Source: CAMLKC01 sp035493555
GTDB taxonomy: Bacteria; Patescibacteriota; Saccharimonadia; Saccharimonadales; Saccharimonadaceae
Length of the DNA stretch: 39,435 nt
Direction of reading: 5' to 3'
Assembly (NCBI GenBank): GCA_035493555.1
Contig: DATJIC010000012.1
Location: 1-39,435, forward strand
Positions 7,574 to 16,234 of the stretch are shown here, piece by piece (positions within the stretch are counted from its first letter, which is position 1; every line of letters begins with the position of its first letter). Under the pieces are notes generated by a model. It ran no database searches and had not been told where the DNA came from. It saw only the letters and a list, made by a program, of their open reading frames with translations. Both the position numbers and the translations under genes were made by a program.

Positions 7574-9973
7574 ATGAGCGAAATTCATGTGGTAAAACGC
7601 GATGGCACCCGCGAACCATTTGACGCCAACAAGATCAACCTCGCGCTGGTAAAAGCCAGTGAAGGGCTTCCTGATCAGATTCAAAAAGTTGTTCAGGTCG
7701 CAACCGAACTACAGCTAACGCTTTTTGACGGCATTACAAGCGAACAGCTGGACGAGGCGGTTATTCATACCGCGCTGCAGAACGTAAAGGACGATCCTGA
7801 TTTTGATAAGATCGCCGCACGGTTACTTTTAAAGAATATATATAAAAATATTCTGGGTGACTACGAAGACGAGAAAGAGCTTAAAAAGCTCCACGAGTTA
7901 AAATTTCCTGAATATATTAAGCAAGGAATCAAAGACGGCTTGCTTGACGAGCGCATGAGCACTAAAGTTTTTGATATTAAAAAGCTCGCTAAAGCGCTCG
8001 ATCCGTCACGCGACCAACTGAGTAAATACCTCGGCGTAGTGACCAACAAAAACCGCTACGCACTTCGCAAGCAAAGCGGCGCGCCTATTGAGGTTCCCCA
8101 GTTTACCCACATGCGTATTGCTATGGGCCTTAGCTTTAACGAAGAAGACCCAACCGAAGCAGCAATCGATTTTTACCGCCATATGTCCAACCTGGATTAC
8201 GTTCCTGGCGGCAGCACCCGGGTTAATGCCGGGGGTTCGTTCCCTCAGCTTTCTAACTGTTTCCTGCTAGAAGTGCAGGATGACATGGAATCTATCGCCA
8301 AAGGTGTCCGCGACGTTATGTGGATCGCCAAAGGTACTGGCGGTATCGGTATTAGCCTTAATAAGCTTCGTGCCGCGGGCAGCCCGGTAAAGACTACGAA
8401 CACTGAGTCGACAGGCCCGATTCCATTTATGAAGATGATCGATACGGCACTGTTTGCCGTTAGCCGTAAGGGTAAAAAAGCTGGTGCGGCGGCACTGTAC
8501 ATGGAAAACTGGCACCTTAACTTTCCGCAGTTTTTGGACCTCAAGCAGAACTCGGGTGACCCATACCTTCGCACCCGCCTTGCCAACACCGCCGTATTTA
8601 TGAGCGACGAGTTTATGAAACGCGTGCAAAAAGACCAGGATTGGTACCTGTTTGACCCGGCCGAAGTTGCCGATTTGCCAGAACTCTACGGCGAAGAATT
8701 CTCTGCCCGCTACAAAGAGTATATAAAGCTGGCTGAGGCTGGGAAGATGCGTGAGTTTAGTAAAATCAAAGCCCGCGAGCAGTTCCGCCAGATTTTGATT
8801 ACGCTGCAGGCAACCAGCCACCCATGGCTCACCTGGAAGGACACTATCAATGTCCGCGCGCTGAACAACAATACTAGCACGATTCACCTTTCCAACTTGT
8901 GTACCGAAATTACGTTGCCGCAGGACGAGAACAACACGGCTGTTTGTAACCTTGTCAGCATTAACCTTTCGGCACACCTTCAAGAGGATAAGACGTGGGA
9001 CTGGGACCGCCTTGCTGCAAGTACGCGCAGTGCTATCCGTCAGCTCGACAACCTCTGTGATATTACGAATACACCAATCCCTGAAGCGATGCACTCCAAC
9101 CTGCAAAACCGCGCACTTGGTCTTGGCATGATGGGCTTTACCGATGTCATCGAGCGTCTTGGCTACAGCTACGAAAGCGAAGAAGCTTACGACCTGATGG
9201 ACCAGCTGACCGAATTTATCAGCTACAACGCCATCGACGAATCGGCAGACATGAGCAAAACCCGCGGCAGCTACCCGACATTCAAGGGTAGCGGTTGGAG
9301 CAAAGGCTTGCTCCCGGTTGACACGCTGGACGCACTGGCCGAGAATCGCCACGTAAAAGTAGAGGTAAACCGCAAAAAACGCCTCGACTGGGAGACACTG
9401 CGCGCCAAAGTGAAAAAAGGTATGCGTAACGCTACTCTTATGGCCATTGCGCCAACTGCCAACATTGCGCATATTGCCGGCACGACGCCAGGTATCGACC
9501 CGCAATTTGCCCAGATCTTTTCGCGTTCAACACTAAATGGCAAGTTTCTAGAGGTAAACGTTAACCTTGTGAACGACCTAAAAGCTATTGGTTTGTGGGA
9601 CGAAGTAAAAGAGGACGTACTGCGCCTTCAGGGTGACGTACAACAGATTGATGTCGTTCCTCAGGCTATCAAAGACGTGTACAAAACAAGCTTCCAGCTG
9701 AGCCCGTACGCGTTTATCGAAGTTGCGGCCCGCGCCCAAAAATGGGTCGACCAAGCAATCAGCCGCAATATGTACCTTGAGACACGCAACATTGACGATT
9801 ACGTAGAAATTTACAGCACTGCCTGGAAGAAAGGTCTTAAAACAACCTACTACCTACATGTAAAGCCACGTCATCAGGCGGAGCAAAGCACGGTAAAAGT
9901 AAACAAAGCCGAAACCGGCGGCGGTCCGCGAAAAGCTGGCTTCGGGTTCGCTAAAGCAAAACAAACGGTCTAA
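7574..9973 (+). CDS. nrdA: Class I ribonucleotide reductase large subunit, lacking its C-terminal Cys pair
   Basis: Reduces ribonucleoside diphosphates to deoxy forms. The 799 residues begin with an ATP-cone (about 3-95, VVKRDGTREPFDANKI), followed by the ten-stranded barrel. Active-site residues are present: the redox pair in LSNCFL and AVCNL, the thiyl-radical Cys with flanking Asn and Glu in SNLCTE, and the radical-transfer tyrosine pair in KTTYYLH. After that YY the protein runs 40 residues to ...FAKAKQTV with no cysteine, whereas class I large subunits normally end in a CxxC or CxxxxC tail that re-reduces the active site. That tail appears to be supplied by the next gene. Two consecutive in-frame stops (TAATAA) end the gene. 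Start: ATG directly after AAGGGG. Confidence 0.97.
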   Translation: MSEIHVVKRDGTREPFDANKINLALVKASEGLPDQIQKVVQVATELQLTLFDGITSEQLDEAVIHTALQNVKDDPDFDKIAARLLLKNIYKNILGDYEDEKELKKLHELKFPEYIKQGIKDGLLDERMSTKVFDIKKLAKALDPSRDQLSKYLGVVTNKNRYALRKQSGAPIEVPQFTHMRIAMGLSFNEEDPTEAAIDFYRHMSNLDYVPGGSTRVNAGGSFPQLSNCFLLEVQDDMESIAKGVRDVMWIAKGTGGIGISLNKLRAAGSPVKTTNTESTGPIPFMKMIDTALFAVSRKGKKAGAAALYMENWHLNFPQFLDLKQNSGDPYLRTRLANTAVFMSDEFMKRVQKDQDWYLFDPAEVADLPELYGEEFSARYKEYIKLAEAGKMREFSKIKAREQFRQILITLQATSHPWLTWKDTINVRALNNNTSTIHLSNLCTEITLPQDENNTAVCNLVSINLSAHLQEDKTWDWDRLAASTRSAIRQLDNLCDITNTPIPEAMHSNLQNRALGLGMMGFTDVIERLGYSYESEEAYDLMDQLTEFISYNAIDESADMSKTRGSYPTFKGSGWSKGLLPVDTLDALAENRHVKVEVNRKKRLDWETLRAKVKKGMRNATLMAIAPTANIAHIAGTTPGIDPQFAQIFSRSTLNGKFLEVNVNLVNDLKAIGLWDEVKEDVLRLQGDVQQIDVVPQAIKDVYKTSFQLSPYAFIEVAARAQKWVDQAISRNMYLETRNIDDYVEIYSTAWKKGLKTTYYLHVKPRHQAEQSTVKVNKAETGGGPRKAGFGFAKAKQTV

Positions 9974-9992
9974 TAATTAGGGGGATACAACA

Positions 9993-10172
9993 ATGGGCAT
10001 GAACGCTAACACAATCATCAACGACGAAATGAGCCTAGAGGAAAAACTCGCTGCTATCGAGCTGGCTATGCAAAACGCTCAGGAGCAGGCTAACGAAGAG
10101 GCCGCACAGAACGGCCAAATCGCCGCACCGCTTGACCCAGCCGACCTGACTATGTGTGAAGGTTGCCAGTAG
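9993..10172 (+). CDS. 59-residue protein ending CEGCQ: probable detached NrdA redox tail
   Basis: A separate small gene between nrdA and nrdB, with its own ribosome site (AGGGGGAT, then ACAACA, then ATG) 19 bases after the nrdA stop. The product has a polar N terminus, one long predicted amphipathic helix (about residues 13-40, SLEEKLAAIELAMQNAQEQA), a short Ala/Pro linker and the C-terminal MCEGCQ. A terminal CxxC followed by one or two residues is what class I NrdA proteins carry at the end of their flexible tail, and this NrdA has none. The frame differs from nrdA, and a TAG at 9978-9980 blocks any frameshift fusion. Inference: the helix docks on NrdA and the CxxC re-reduces the active-site disulfide, itself being reduced by thioredoxin-type donors. 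Confidence 0.85.
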   Translation: MGMNANTIINDEMSLEEKLAAIELAMQNAQEQANEEAAQNGQIAAPLDPADLTMCEGCQ

Positions 10173-10222
10173 GGGTACTATGAATATTATCAAACGACTA
10201 ATGAAAGAAATGGAGCATTATC

Positions 10223-11266
10223 ATGGCCGGCATTCTCGGAACAGGTATCCAAGACGGATTACTTCTTAAACCAATCAACTACCAATGGGCGTACGATCTG
10301 TACAACCAGGCGGTAGCGAACACCTGGTTTCCAAACGAAATCCAGCTAGGTCAGGATCTTGCCGACTGGAAAAAAATGAGCGACGAAGAGCGCCACGCGC
10401 TCGAGTTCCTCATGAGCTACTTCAACCCGAACGAGCTGTTGGTCAATAAGGCGCTTGCCTTTGGCGTGTACCCGTACGTTAACGCGGCCGAATGTCACCT
10501 CTACCTTGCCAAGCAGATGTGGGAAGAAGCCAACCACTGCATGAGCTTCGAGTACGTGCTGGAGACGTTCCCAATTAACCGCGATAAAGCCTATGCAGCC
10601 CACGTTGAGACGCCAAGCATGGCGCGCAAAGAGGAATTTGAGACCAAATTCATCAAGCGCATGACCGAGCAGACACTCGATATCACAACGACCGAAGGTA
10701 AAAAGGACTTTATCCGGAACCTGATTGCCTACAATATTATTCTTGAAGGCATCTGGTTTTATAGCGGCTTCATGGTGGCGCTTAGCTTCCGCCAGCGCAA
10801 CCTGCTGCGCAACTTCGGCAGCCTGATCGACTGGGTTGTCCGCGACGAAAGCCTGCACCTTAAGTTTGGTATCAACCTTATTTTGACCGTCCTTGAAGAA
10901 AACGAAGATCTCCAAACCGAGGAATTTGCCGCCGAAATTAAGCAGATGATCCTTGACGGTGTCGAGATGGAAGAGCAGTACAATAGAGACCTGTTGCCGA
11001 ACGGTATCTTGGGCCTTAATGCCGACTACATCAACCAGTACGTGAAGTATCTGGCCGACCGCCGCCTGGAAGAACTTGGTTTTGATGCCCACTACAAGGT
11101 GAGCAACCCGGCCAAGTGGATGGCTACCGCCAACGACACGCTGGAACTGGTTAACTTTTTTGAGAGCACCAACACCAGTTACGAGGTTAACGCAGGTGCG
11201 GGCGGCCAAAGCCCCAGTGCCGACCGCGACGAAAACGATCCGGATAACAGCATTTTAAAAAAGTAA
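10223..11266 (+). CDS. nrdB: Class I ribonucleotide reductase small subunit, class Ic-like (Phe at radical Tyr position)
   Basis: Metal-containing radical subunit (347 residues) partnering NrdA. Ferritin-like ligands are visible: the first carboxylate is Glu in NPNELL, where classical R2 has Asp; the E-x-x-H motif is in WEEANH; and the second-half ligands lie around NIILEG and the conserved VVRDESLHLKFG segment. Four residues after the motif His, where E. coli NrdB has its radical Tyr122, this protein has Phe (HCMSF). Glu for Asp together with Phe for Tyr is the signature of class Ic (Chlamydia-type) R2, which uses a Mn(IV)/Fe(III) centre in place of a tyrosyl radical; some class Id proteins share part of this. 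The start follows GGAG by 9 nt. An Nramp-type metal importer two genes downstream fits a Mn requirement. Confidence 0.93.
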   Translation: MAGILGTGIQDGLLLKPINYQWAYDLYNQAVANTWFPNEIQLGQDLADWKKMSDEERHALEFLMSYFNPNELLVNKALAFGVYPYVNAAECHLYLAKQMWEEANHCMSFEYVLETFPINRDKAYAAHVETPSMARKEEFETKFIKRMTEQTLDITTTEGKKDFIRNLIAYNIILEGIWFYSGFMVALSFRQRNLLRNFGSLIDWVVRDESLHLKFGINLILTVLEENEDLQTEEFAAEIKQMILDGVEMEEQYNRDLLPNGILGLNADYINQYVKYLADRRLEELGFDAHYKVSNPAKWMATANDTLELVNFFESTNTSYEVNAGAGGQSPSADRDENDPDNSILKK

Positions 11267-11285
11267 GGTAACGGCAAAATAAAGT

Positions 11286-11307
11286 GGGTGCGGCGTAAGC
11301 TGCACCC
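11286..11307 (+). terminator. Hairpin after nrdB
   Basis: GGGTGC pairs with GCACCC, extended inward by GC/GC around GTAA. It is followed by a short CGTTTG only, so termination may be partial and the CYTH and Nramp genes may be read through. Confidence 0.5.
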
Positions 11308-11325
11308 GTTTGCCCTAGGTAGGTT

Positions 11326-11931
11326 ATGAAAACGGAGTTAGAGGTAAAGTTCGCCAATGTAAATATCGAGGCGATCCGGCAGGCGCTACAGGCGGCTGGC
11401 GCTGTTTGCGAACAGCCTATGCGCCTTATGAAGCGGGCGCTGGTTGAAGAACCGCATCACCAGGCAGAGCACGCGTTTCTCCGTATCCGCGACGAGGGTG
11501 ATAAAACGACACTTACATTCAAACGGCGTGCCGACCCCGACGCCGCAAGTATCGATAGCGTCAAGGAACTTGAAGTCGAGGTGAGCGACTTTGATAAGAC
11601 GGTAGAGATTTTTTCAGAGGCTGGCTGGAAGTACAAAACCTTTCAGGAGAGTAAACGCGAAACCTGGAAGCTAGACGGTACTGAAGTTGTGATCGACGAG
11701 TGGCCGTGGCTTAACCCTTATATCGAAATAGAAGGGGAGAGCGAGGCCGGTATCAAAAAAGTCGCCGAAAAAATAGGCCTTTCGTGGGATAACGTGTTGT
11801 TCGGCCACATTGATGCACTGTATGAAATGCAGTACGAATTCCAAGAGGGTATCCGGGGCGTCATCGATCTTCCCGAAGTGAGGTTTAACGCGCCCTTGCC
11901 GGCGCAGTTTGCACCAAGGAAAGCAGCGTAA
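11326..11931 (+). CDS. CYTH-domain protein (class IV adenylate cyclase / triphosphatase superfamily)
   Basis: 201 residues with the CYTH tunnel fold. The diagnostic N-terminal ExExK is present as ELEVKF, followed by the Arg/Lys-rich strands LRIRDEG and TLTFKRR, the acidic strand KELEVEV, and VVIDEWPWLNPYIEIEG near residue 125, which normally supplies metal-binding Glu residues. Members hydrolyse triphosphate compounds (inorganic triphosphate, thiamine triphosphate) or make cAMP; sequence alone does not decide which. It lies between nrdB and the metal transporter gene, 6 bases from the latter, so those two are likely co-transcribed. Confidence 0.88.
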   Translation: MKTELEVKFANVNIEAIRQALQAAGAVCEQPMRLMKRALVEEPHHQAEHAFLRIRDEGDKTTLTFKRRADPDAASIDSVKELEVEVSDFDKTVEIFSEAGWKYKTFQESKRETWKLDGTEVVIDEWPWLNPYIEIEGESEAGIKKVAEKIGLSWDNVLFGHIDALYEMQYEFQEGIRGVIDLPEVRFNAPLPAQFAPRKAA

Positions 11932-11937
11932 CGTTTC

Positions 11938-13245
11938 ATGAACGCCCTTAAAAGCCTCAGTGAGGTCCATCGCTCCATCTCTTTGCCTCCTTCGAATGCC
12001 TCGTTTATCCGCAAGCTTTTGGCGTTCACTGGTCCTGGCTATATGGTGGCGGTGGGCTACATGGACCCGGGCAACTGGGCTACCGACCTTGGGGGCGGTT
12101 CGGCGTTTGGCTATACGCTGCTGTTTGTTATTTTACTCTCTAGTATTTTTGCGATGTTCTTGCAGCACCTAACGGTTAAAATCGGCGTGGTTACAGGGTT
12201 TGATCTGGCGCAAATTTGCCGGCAGGTGTTTCCGCGCTGGGCGAACGTATTTTTATGGCTGATGGCCGAACTGATGATTATTGCCTGTGATCTGGCCGAA
12301 GTAATCGGGACCGCCATAGCACTCGAACTCCTGTTTCATATTCCGCTTGCAATAGGCGTGGTCATTACGGCACTTGATGTTCTGCTTCTGCTCTTCCTGC
12401 AAAAGAAGGGTATCCGTTGGCTTGAAGCGCTTGTCATTGCACTGATTGCGATTGTTGTCGTTTGTTTTGTCTTAGAGCTAGCGTTTTCGCAGCCGGAGAT
12501 CGCGCCGCTGCTTGCAGGGTTTGTGCCGGTAAAAGAGTTGTTCACTAACCAGGAAATGCTGTTCATTGCCGTGGGGATCTTAGGGGCGACCGTCATGCCT
12601 CACAACCTGTATCTGCACTCGGCTGTCGTGCAATCAAGGGCGCACGAGCTGACCAAAAGGGGGAAGAGGGAGGCGATTAAATTTGCGACGATCGACTCGA
12701 GTATCGCCTTAACGCTGGCGTTCTTTGTTAATGCCTCGATTCTTATTCTTGCCGCCGCCGCTTTCTTTACAACCGGCCATTCCGAAGTGGCAGAAATAGG
12801 CGACGCTTATAAGTTGCTGGCGCCGCTGCTCGGCGTAGGGTTGGCAAGTACGCTTTTTGCCGTGGCACTGCTAGCGTCGGGGCAAAACTCAACAATAACG
12901 GCGACGCTGGCGGGCCAGGTGATTCTTGAAGGATTTATGAACATCCGGATAAAGCCGTGGGTACGCAGGTTGTTAACGCGCTCGCTTGCTATTATTCCCG
13001 CGGTTGTCATTGCTATTGTGTTTGGCGGCTCCGGTCTTTCCAGGCTGCTTATTTTTAGTCAGATTGTCCTTAGCCTGCAGTTGCCGTTTGCTATTTTACC
13101 GCTAGTCTACTTTACGAGCAGCAAAAAGCATATGGGCGAATTTGTAAACCGCCCGTGGCTAAAGGCGGTCATAGCTATGATTGCTACGGTCATTACAGGG
13201 CTAAATGCATGGCTCATCTTTCATACCTTCGTGGCGGGCGCCTAA
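11938..13245 (+). CDS. mntH: Nramp-family divalent metal (Mn/Fe) importer
   Basis: An inner-membrane H+-coupled Mn2+/Fe2+ importer of 435 residues with about 11 predicted transmembrane helices. The metal-site motifs are intact: DPGNW in helix 1 (MDPGNWATD) and MPHNLYLHS in helix 6, the Met/His positions used by Nramp proteins to select transition metals. There is no clear ribosome site before the ATG; it begins six bases after the CYTH stop and is probably translated by coupling. Its place just downstream of a class Ic-like reductase suggests it feeds Mn to NrdB. That link is inferred from neighbourhood. A GCGCCT/AGGCGC inverted repeat spans the stop codon. Confidence 0.93.
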   Translation: MNALKSLSEVHRSISLPPSNASFIRKLLAFTGPGYMVAVGYMDPGNWATDLGGGSAFGYTLLFVILLSSIFAMFLQHLTVKIGVVTGFDLAQICRQVFPRWANVFLWLMAELMIIACDLAEVIGTAIALELLFHIPLAIGVVITALDVLLLLFLQKKGIRWLEALVIALIAIVVVCFVLELAFSQPEIAPLLAGFVPVKELFTNQEMLFIAVGILGATVMPHNLYLHSAVVQSRAHELTKRGKREAIKFATIDSSIALTLAFFVNASILILAAAAFFTTGHSEVAEIGDAYKLLAPLLGVGLASTLFAVALLASGQNSTITATLAGQVILEGFMNIRIKPWVRRLLTRSLAIIPAVVIAIVFGGSGLSRLLIFSQIVLSLQLPFAILPLVYFTSSKKHMGEFVNRPWLKAVIAMIATVITGLNAWLIFHTFVAGA

Positions 13246-13272
13246 AATGAGGCGCGCGGCAATAAAAGCGTC

Positions 13273-13278
13273 TATACT
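13273..13278 (+). promoter_or_regulatory. -10 box of zwf
   Basis: TATACT ends 6 nt before the second in-frame ATG (13285), making that ATG the likely first base of the mRNA. The ATG at 13279 touches the -10 box and cannot lie in this transcript. Confidence 0.65.
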
Positions 13279-13284
13279 ATGTAT

Positions 13285-14577
13285 ATGAAAACCAAACTTC
13301 TTGTCTTTGGCATTACCGGCGATCTCAGCACCCGTAAGCTACTCCCCGCACTTCAGTCGATTCTTGCCTCAAAAAAACTCGGCAGCAACTTTGAGATTAT
13401 TGGCGTCTCCCGGCGCGAAGTAGCCATCGAGGACCTGCTTATTCAGTCGCTTGGCAATGCGTCGCTAAAGCCGTACGTATCGGTTTTTTCAATGGATCTG
13501 GCAAAGGGTGAGGAGTATGAAAAACTAAAACAGTACGTTGCCCTAAAAGAGGACGAGCAGCTGCTTGTTTACCTTTCGGTACCTCCAATGGCTGCCACGC
13601 AGATCGTGGATTACCTGGGTAAGGCAGGGATCAATACCCCGAATGTGAAGCTATTGTTTGAAAAGCCCTTTGGTGTTGATCTTACTTCTGCCCAAGAGGT
13701 GATTTCGCGGACGGCGAAGTATTACGACGAGGCGCAAATTTACCGCATCGACCACTACCTGGCAAAAGAAATGGCGCAAAACATCGTGGCATTCCGGGGA
13801 GGCAATGCATTGTTTGGCCACGTATGGAACAATGCGGCAATCGAGAAGGTCGAAGTCGTGGCGCTTGAGAAGATAGGCATTGAAGGAAGGGCGGGGTTTT
13901 ATGAACAAACCGGTGCCCTGCGGGATTTTGTTCAGGGACATTTGATGCAGTTACTGGCGTTGGTATTAATGGAAGTACCGCCAAGCTTCGACTGGGACGA
14001 GCTGCCAGATTTACGTAAGGCAGCACTTGAGGCGATTCATCCTGGAGATCCGCGCCAGGCGGTCCGCGCGCAGTATGAGGGCTACCAGCACGAAGTGGAT
14101 AACACCGGCAGTCTCACGGAGACATTCGTTTCGCTTCATCTCAGTTCTGGCGATGCGCGCTGGAAGAACGTTTCGCTGGTGGTGACAACAGGCAAATCCA
14201 TGAACAAAAAAGCGACCGAAGTACGCATTTATTTCCGCAAGTTCCATGATGCCCAAAGCAACTGTCTTATTTTTCGTATTCAGCCGGACGAGGGGATCGA
14301 GATCGACCTGTTCACTAAAAAGCCAGGGTACGAGCAAAAATTCGAAAGCCAAAAACTGGGCTTTTCGTACCCCGAAGATGCTGTCCTACCCGACGCTTAC
14401 GAGCAAGTACTGGTTGATGCCATTCTGAGCAAAAAAAGTTTGTTCACGTCGAGCGGAGAGGTGTTGGCCAGCTGGCGGATCCTTCAGCCAATCCTTGAAA
14501 GCTGGGATATGGCCGACCAACCACTGTTTATTTACCCAAAGGGATCGTCTACACATACTATAAGTAGCGTAGAATAG
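13285..14577 (+). CDS. zwf: Glucose-6-phosphate dehydrogenase
   Basis: Oxidises glucose-6-P to 6-phosphogluconolactone with NAD(P)+, the entry to the oxidative pentose phosphate route. The N-terminal Rossmann motif FGITGDLSTRKLLPA, the EKPFG strand and the catalytic signature RIDHYLAKE (substrate-binding Lys/His) are all present. At about 430 residues it is shorter than the usual 480-500, mainly in the C-terminal beta domain. No 6-phosphogluconolactonase or Gnd gene is adjacent. The chosen start (MKTKLLVFG) is the second Met, because the first lies on the promoter. pyrG follows after 58 bases with its own promoter. Confidence 0.94.
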   Translation: MKTKLLVFGITGDLSTRKLLPALQSILASKKLGSNFEIIGVSRREVAIEDLLIQSLGNASLKPYVSVFSMDLAKGEEYEKLKQYVALKEDEQLLVYLSVPPMAATQIVDYLGKAGINTPNVKLLFEKPFGVDLTSAQEVISRTAKYYDEAQIYRIDHYLAKEMAQNIVAFRGGNALFGHVWNNAAIEKVEVVALEKIGIEGRAGFYEQTGALRDFVQGHLMQLLALVLMEVPPSFDWDELPDLRKAALEAIHPGDPRQAVRAQYEGYQHEVDNTGSLTETFVSLHLSSGDARWKNVSLVVTTGKSMNKKATEVRIYFRKFHDAQSNCLIFRIQPDEGIEIDLFTKKPGYEQKFESQKLGFSYPEDAVLPDAYEQVLVDAILSKKSLFTSSGEVLASWRILQPILESWDMADQPLFIYPKGSSTHTISSVE

Positions 14578-14590
14578 ACAACAAGAAGCA

Positions 14591-14627
14591 CCACATGTAG
14601 CGTACACACGGTAAAATGTGGTATAAT
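14591..14627 (+). promoter_or_regulatory. pyrG promoter with overlapping dyad
   Basis: Extended -10 TGGTATAAT (hexamer 14622-14627), 8 nt before the ATG at 14636. An inverted repeat CCACAT (14591-14596) / ATGTGG (14616-14621) abuts the -10 box and may be an operator or an upstream hairpin. No good -35 is seen, as expected for an extended -10. Confidence 0.65.
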
Positions 14628-14635
14628 GAAATCCC

Positions 14636-16234
14636 ATGGAGAATATACTCAACATGGGACAAAAAGAAAAATATATATTCGTAACTGGGGGTGTACTCTC
14701 GGGGGTAGGAAAGGGCATAACCGCAGCCAGCATAGGTGCCGTACTGCAGGCTAAGGGTGCTGCCGTTTCAATTCAAAAGTGTGACCCGTATCTCAATGTA
14801 GATGCGGGCCTTTTGAATCCTGCGGAACATGGCGAATGCTTTGTCACCAAAGACGGTGCTGAAACGGACCTTGATTTGGGGCATTACGAGCGTTTTTTGG
14901 ATTTGGAATTAACGCAAAAAAACGCGACGCTTTCGGGCCGGTTGCTACTCGAACTTATTGAAGACGAACGGGCGGGCAAGTTCCACGGTAAGACGGTACA
15001 GCTCGTACCTCATCTTACCCAGGCAATCCAGCGGGCTATTTTAAAAGCCGGCGAGGGGAGTGATATCCACATTGTGGAAATTGGCGGTACCGTTGGTGAC
15101 TACGAAGGGCTTAGCTATATCGAGGCGATACGTGAGTTCGCCCAAAGGGTTGGCCGAGACAAATGCTTGTTCGTACACGTGGTATATGTGCCGTTTATTG
15201 GTACAAGCAAAGAATTTAAAACCAAGCCTGCCCAAAACGCACTCAACGATCTTCGCGGCTTTGGTATTGTGCCGGACTGCGTAGTTGTTCGGACAGACGA
15301 ACCCGCGCCGGCAAGCGTGGCCGAAAAGATAAGCCTGTTCGGTGGGGTTCCAAAAGAAAACGTGCAGTTAATGCCTAATGTCGATACGGTTTTTCGTATT
15401 CCTCTTATTATTGCCGCGAACGGTCTTAATAAAATGCTTACCGATTTTTCGGGGTTAAAGGCAACGCCTGATTTTTCGGCGTGGAAAAAAATCGTGCGGG
15501 CACAAACCAGTACGCCGGATAAAACAGTCACCGTTGGCCTGGTGGCAAAATATATGGACAACGAAGATACGTACCTCTCCGTGACCGAGGCGCTAAAGTC
15601 GGCGGCATGGGAAGAGGGCGTGGGGCTGAAGATCCAGTGGATCAATGCCGAAAAAGCGACGGACGAAGATTTTAAAAAAGTCGATGCGCTGCTGGTCCCC
15701 GGCGGGTTTGGCCCGCGCGGGGTCGAAGGCAAAATCGCCGCTGCCCGGTTTGCCCTGGATCATAACAAACCGTATCTTGGCATCTGCCTTGGGTTGCAGA
15801 CGGCCGTTATAGCCGCCGCACGCAAAAGCGGCCTGAGCGGGGCGCATAGTAATGAGTTTAGCGATACCAAAGATAACGTGGTCTACATTATGGAAGGTCA
15901 GGCGGGTAAGGAATCAACGGGCGGCACGTTGCGGCTTGGGGATTACCCGGCAAAACTAACGCCAGGCTCAAAAGTTGAAGCAGTCTATGGCGCCACGGAT
16001 ATCACCGAACGCCACAGACACCGCTACGAAGTGAACCAAAAGTTTATACAGGACATTGAAGCCGGCGGCGTAAAAGTAAGCGGCTTTTCGCCCGATGGAA
16101 AACTGGTGGAGTTTATCGAAGCGCCTGCGTGCGACTACTTTGTTGCTACCCAGGCCCACCCTGAATTCAGGAGCCGGCCTACGCGCCCGCACCCGCTTTT
16201 TTTGGGTTTGATACGTGCGGCTAAGGCGAGCTAA
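14636..16234 (+). CDS. pyrG: CTP synthase
   Basis: Makes CTP from UTP, ATP and glutamine. The N-terminal synthetase domain (about 1-270) shows the P-loop-like GGVLSGVGKG, KCDPYLNVDAG and VEIGGTVGDYE. The C-terminal class I glutaminase domain has the nucleophile Cys in GICLGLQ, the HRHRYEVN segment, and the His-Glu pair in AHPEF. 532 residues is family length. The alternative start MGQKEKYIFV at 14654 matches the usual N terminus more tightly; the ATG at 14636 is chosen because it sits 8 nt from the -10 box. Its 3' end overlaps the convergent pilin gene by 14 bases. Confidence 0.96.
   Translation: MENILNMGQKEKYIFVTGGVLSGVGKGITAASIGAVLQAKGAAVSIQKCDPYLNVDAGLLNPAEHGECFVTKDGAETDLDLGHYERFLDLELTQKNATLSGRLLLELIEDERAGKFHGKTVQLVPHLTQAIQRAILKAGEGSDIHIVEIGGTVGDYEGLSYIEAIREFAQRVGRDKCLFVHVVYVPFIGTSKEFKTKPAQNALNDLRGFGIVPDCVVVRTDEPAPASVAEKISLFGGVPKENVQLMPNVDTVFRIPLIIAANGLNKMLTDFSGLKATPDFSAWKKIVRAQTSTPDKTVTVGLVAKYMDNEDTYLSVTEALKSAAWEEGVGLKIQWINAEKATDEDFKKVDALLVPGGFGPRGVEGKIAAARFALDHNKPYLGICLGLQTAVIAAARKSGLSGAHSNEFSDTKDNVVYIMEGQAGKESTGGTLRLGDYPAKLTPGSKVEAVYGATDITERHRHRYEVNQKFIQDIEAGGVKVSGFSPDGKLVEFIEAPACDYFVATQAHPEFRSRPTRPHPLFLGLIRAAKAS

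Noticed and set aside
9940..9995. Programmed frameshift or readthrough joining nrdA to the CEGCQ ORF
   Set aside because: nrdA ends in TAATAA, the small ORF's frame has a TAG at 9978-9980, no slippery run is seen, and a proper ribosome site precedes the small ORF's own ATG.
10180..10269. Short ORF MNIIKRLMKEMEHYHG between the CEGCQ gene and nrdB
   Set aside because: It overlaps the nrdB start in another frame, has only a weak ribosome site and no recognisable features; probably chance.
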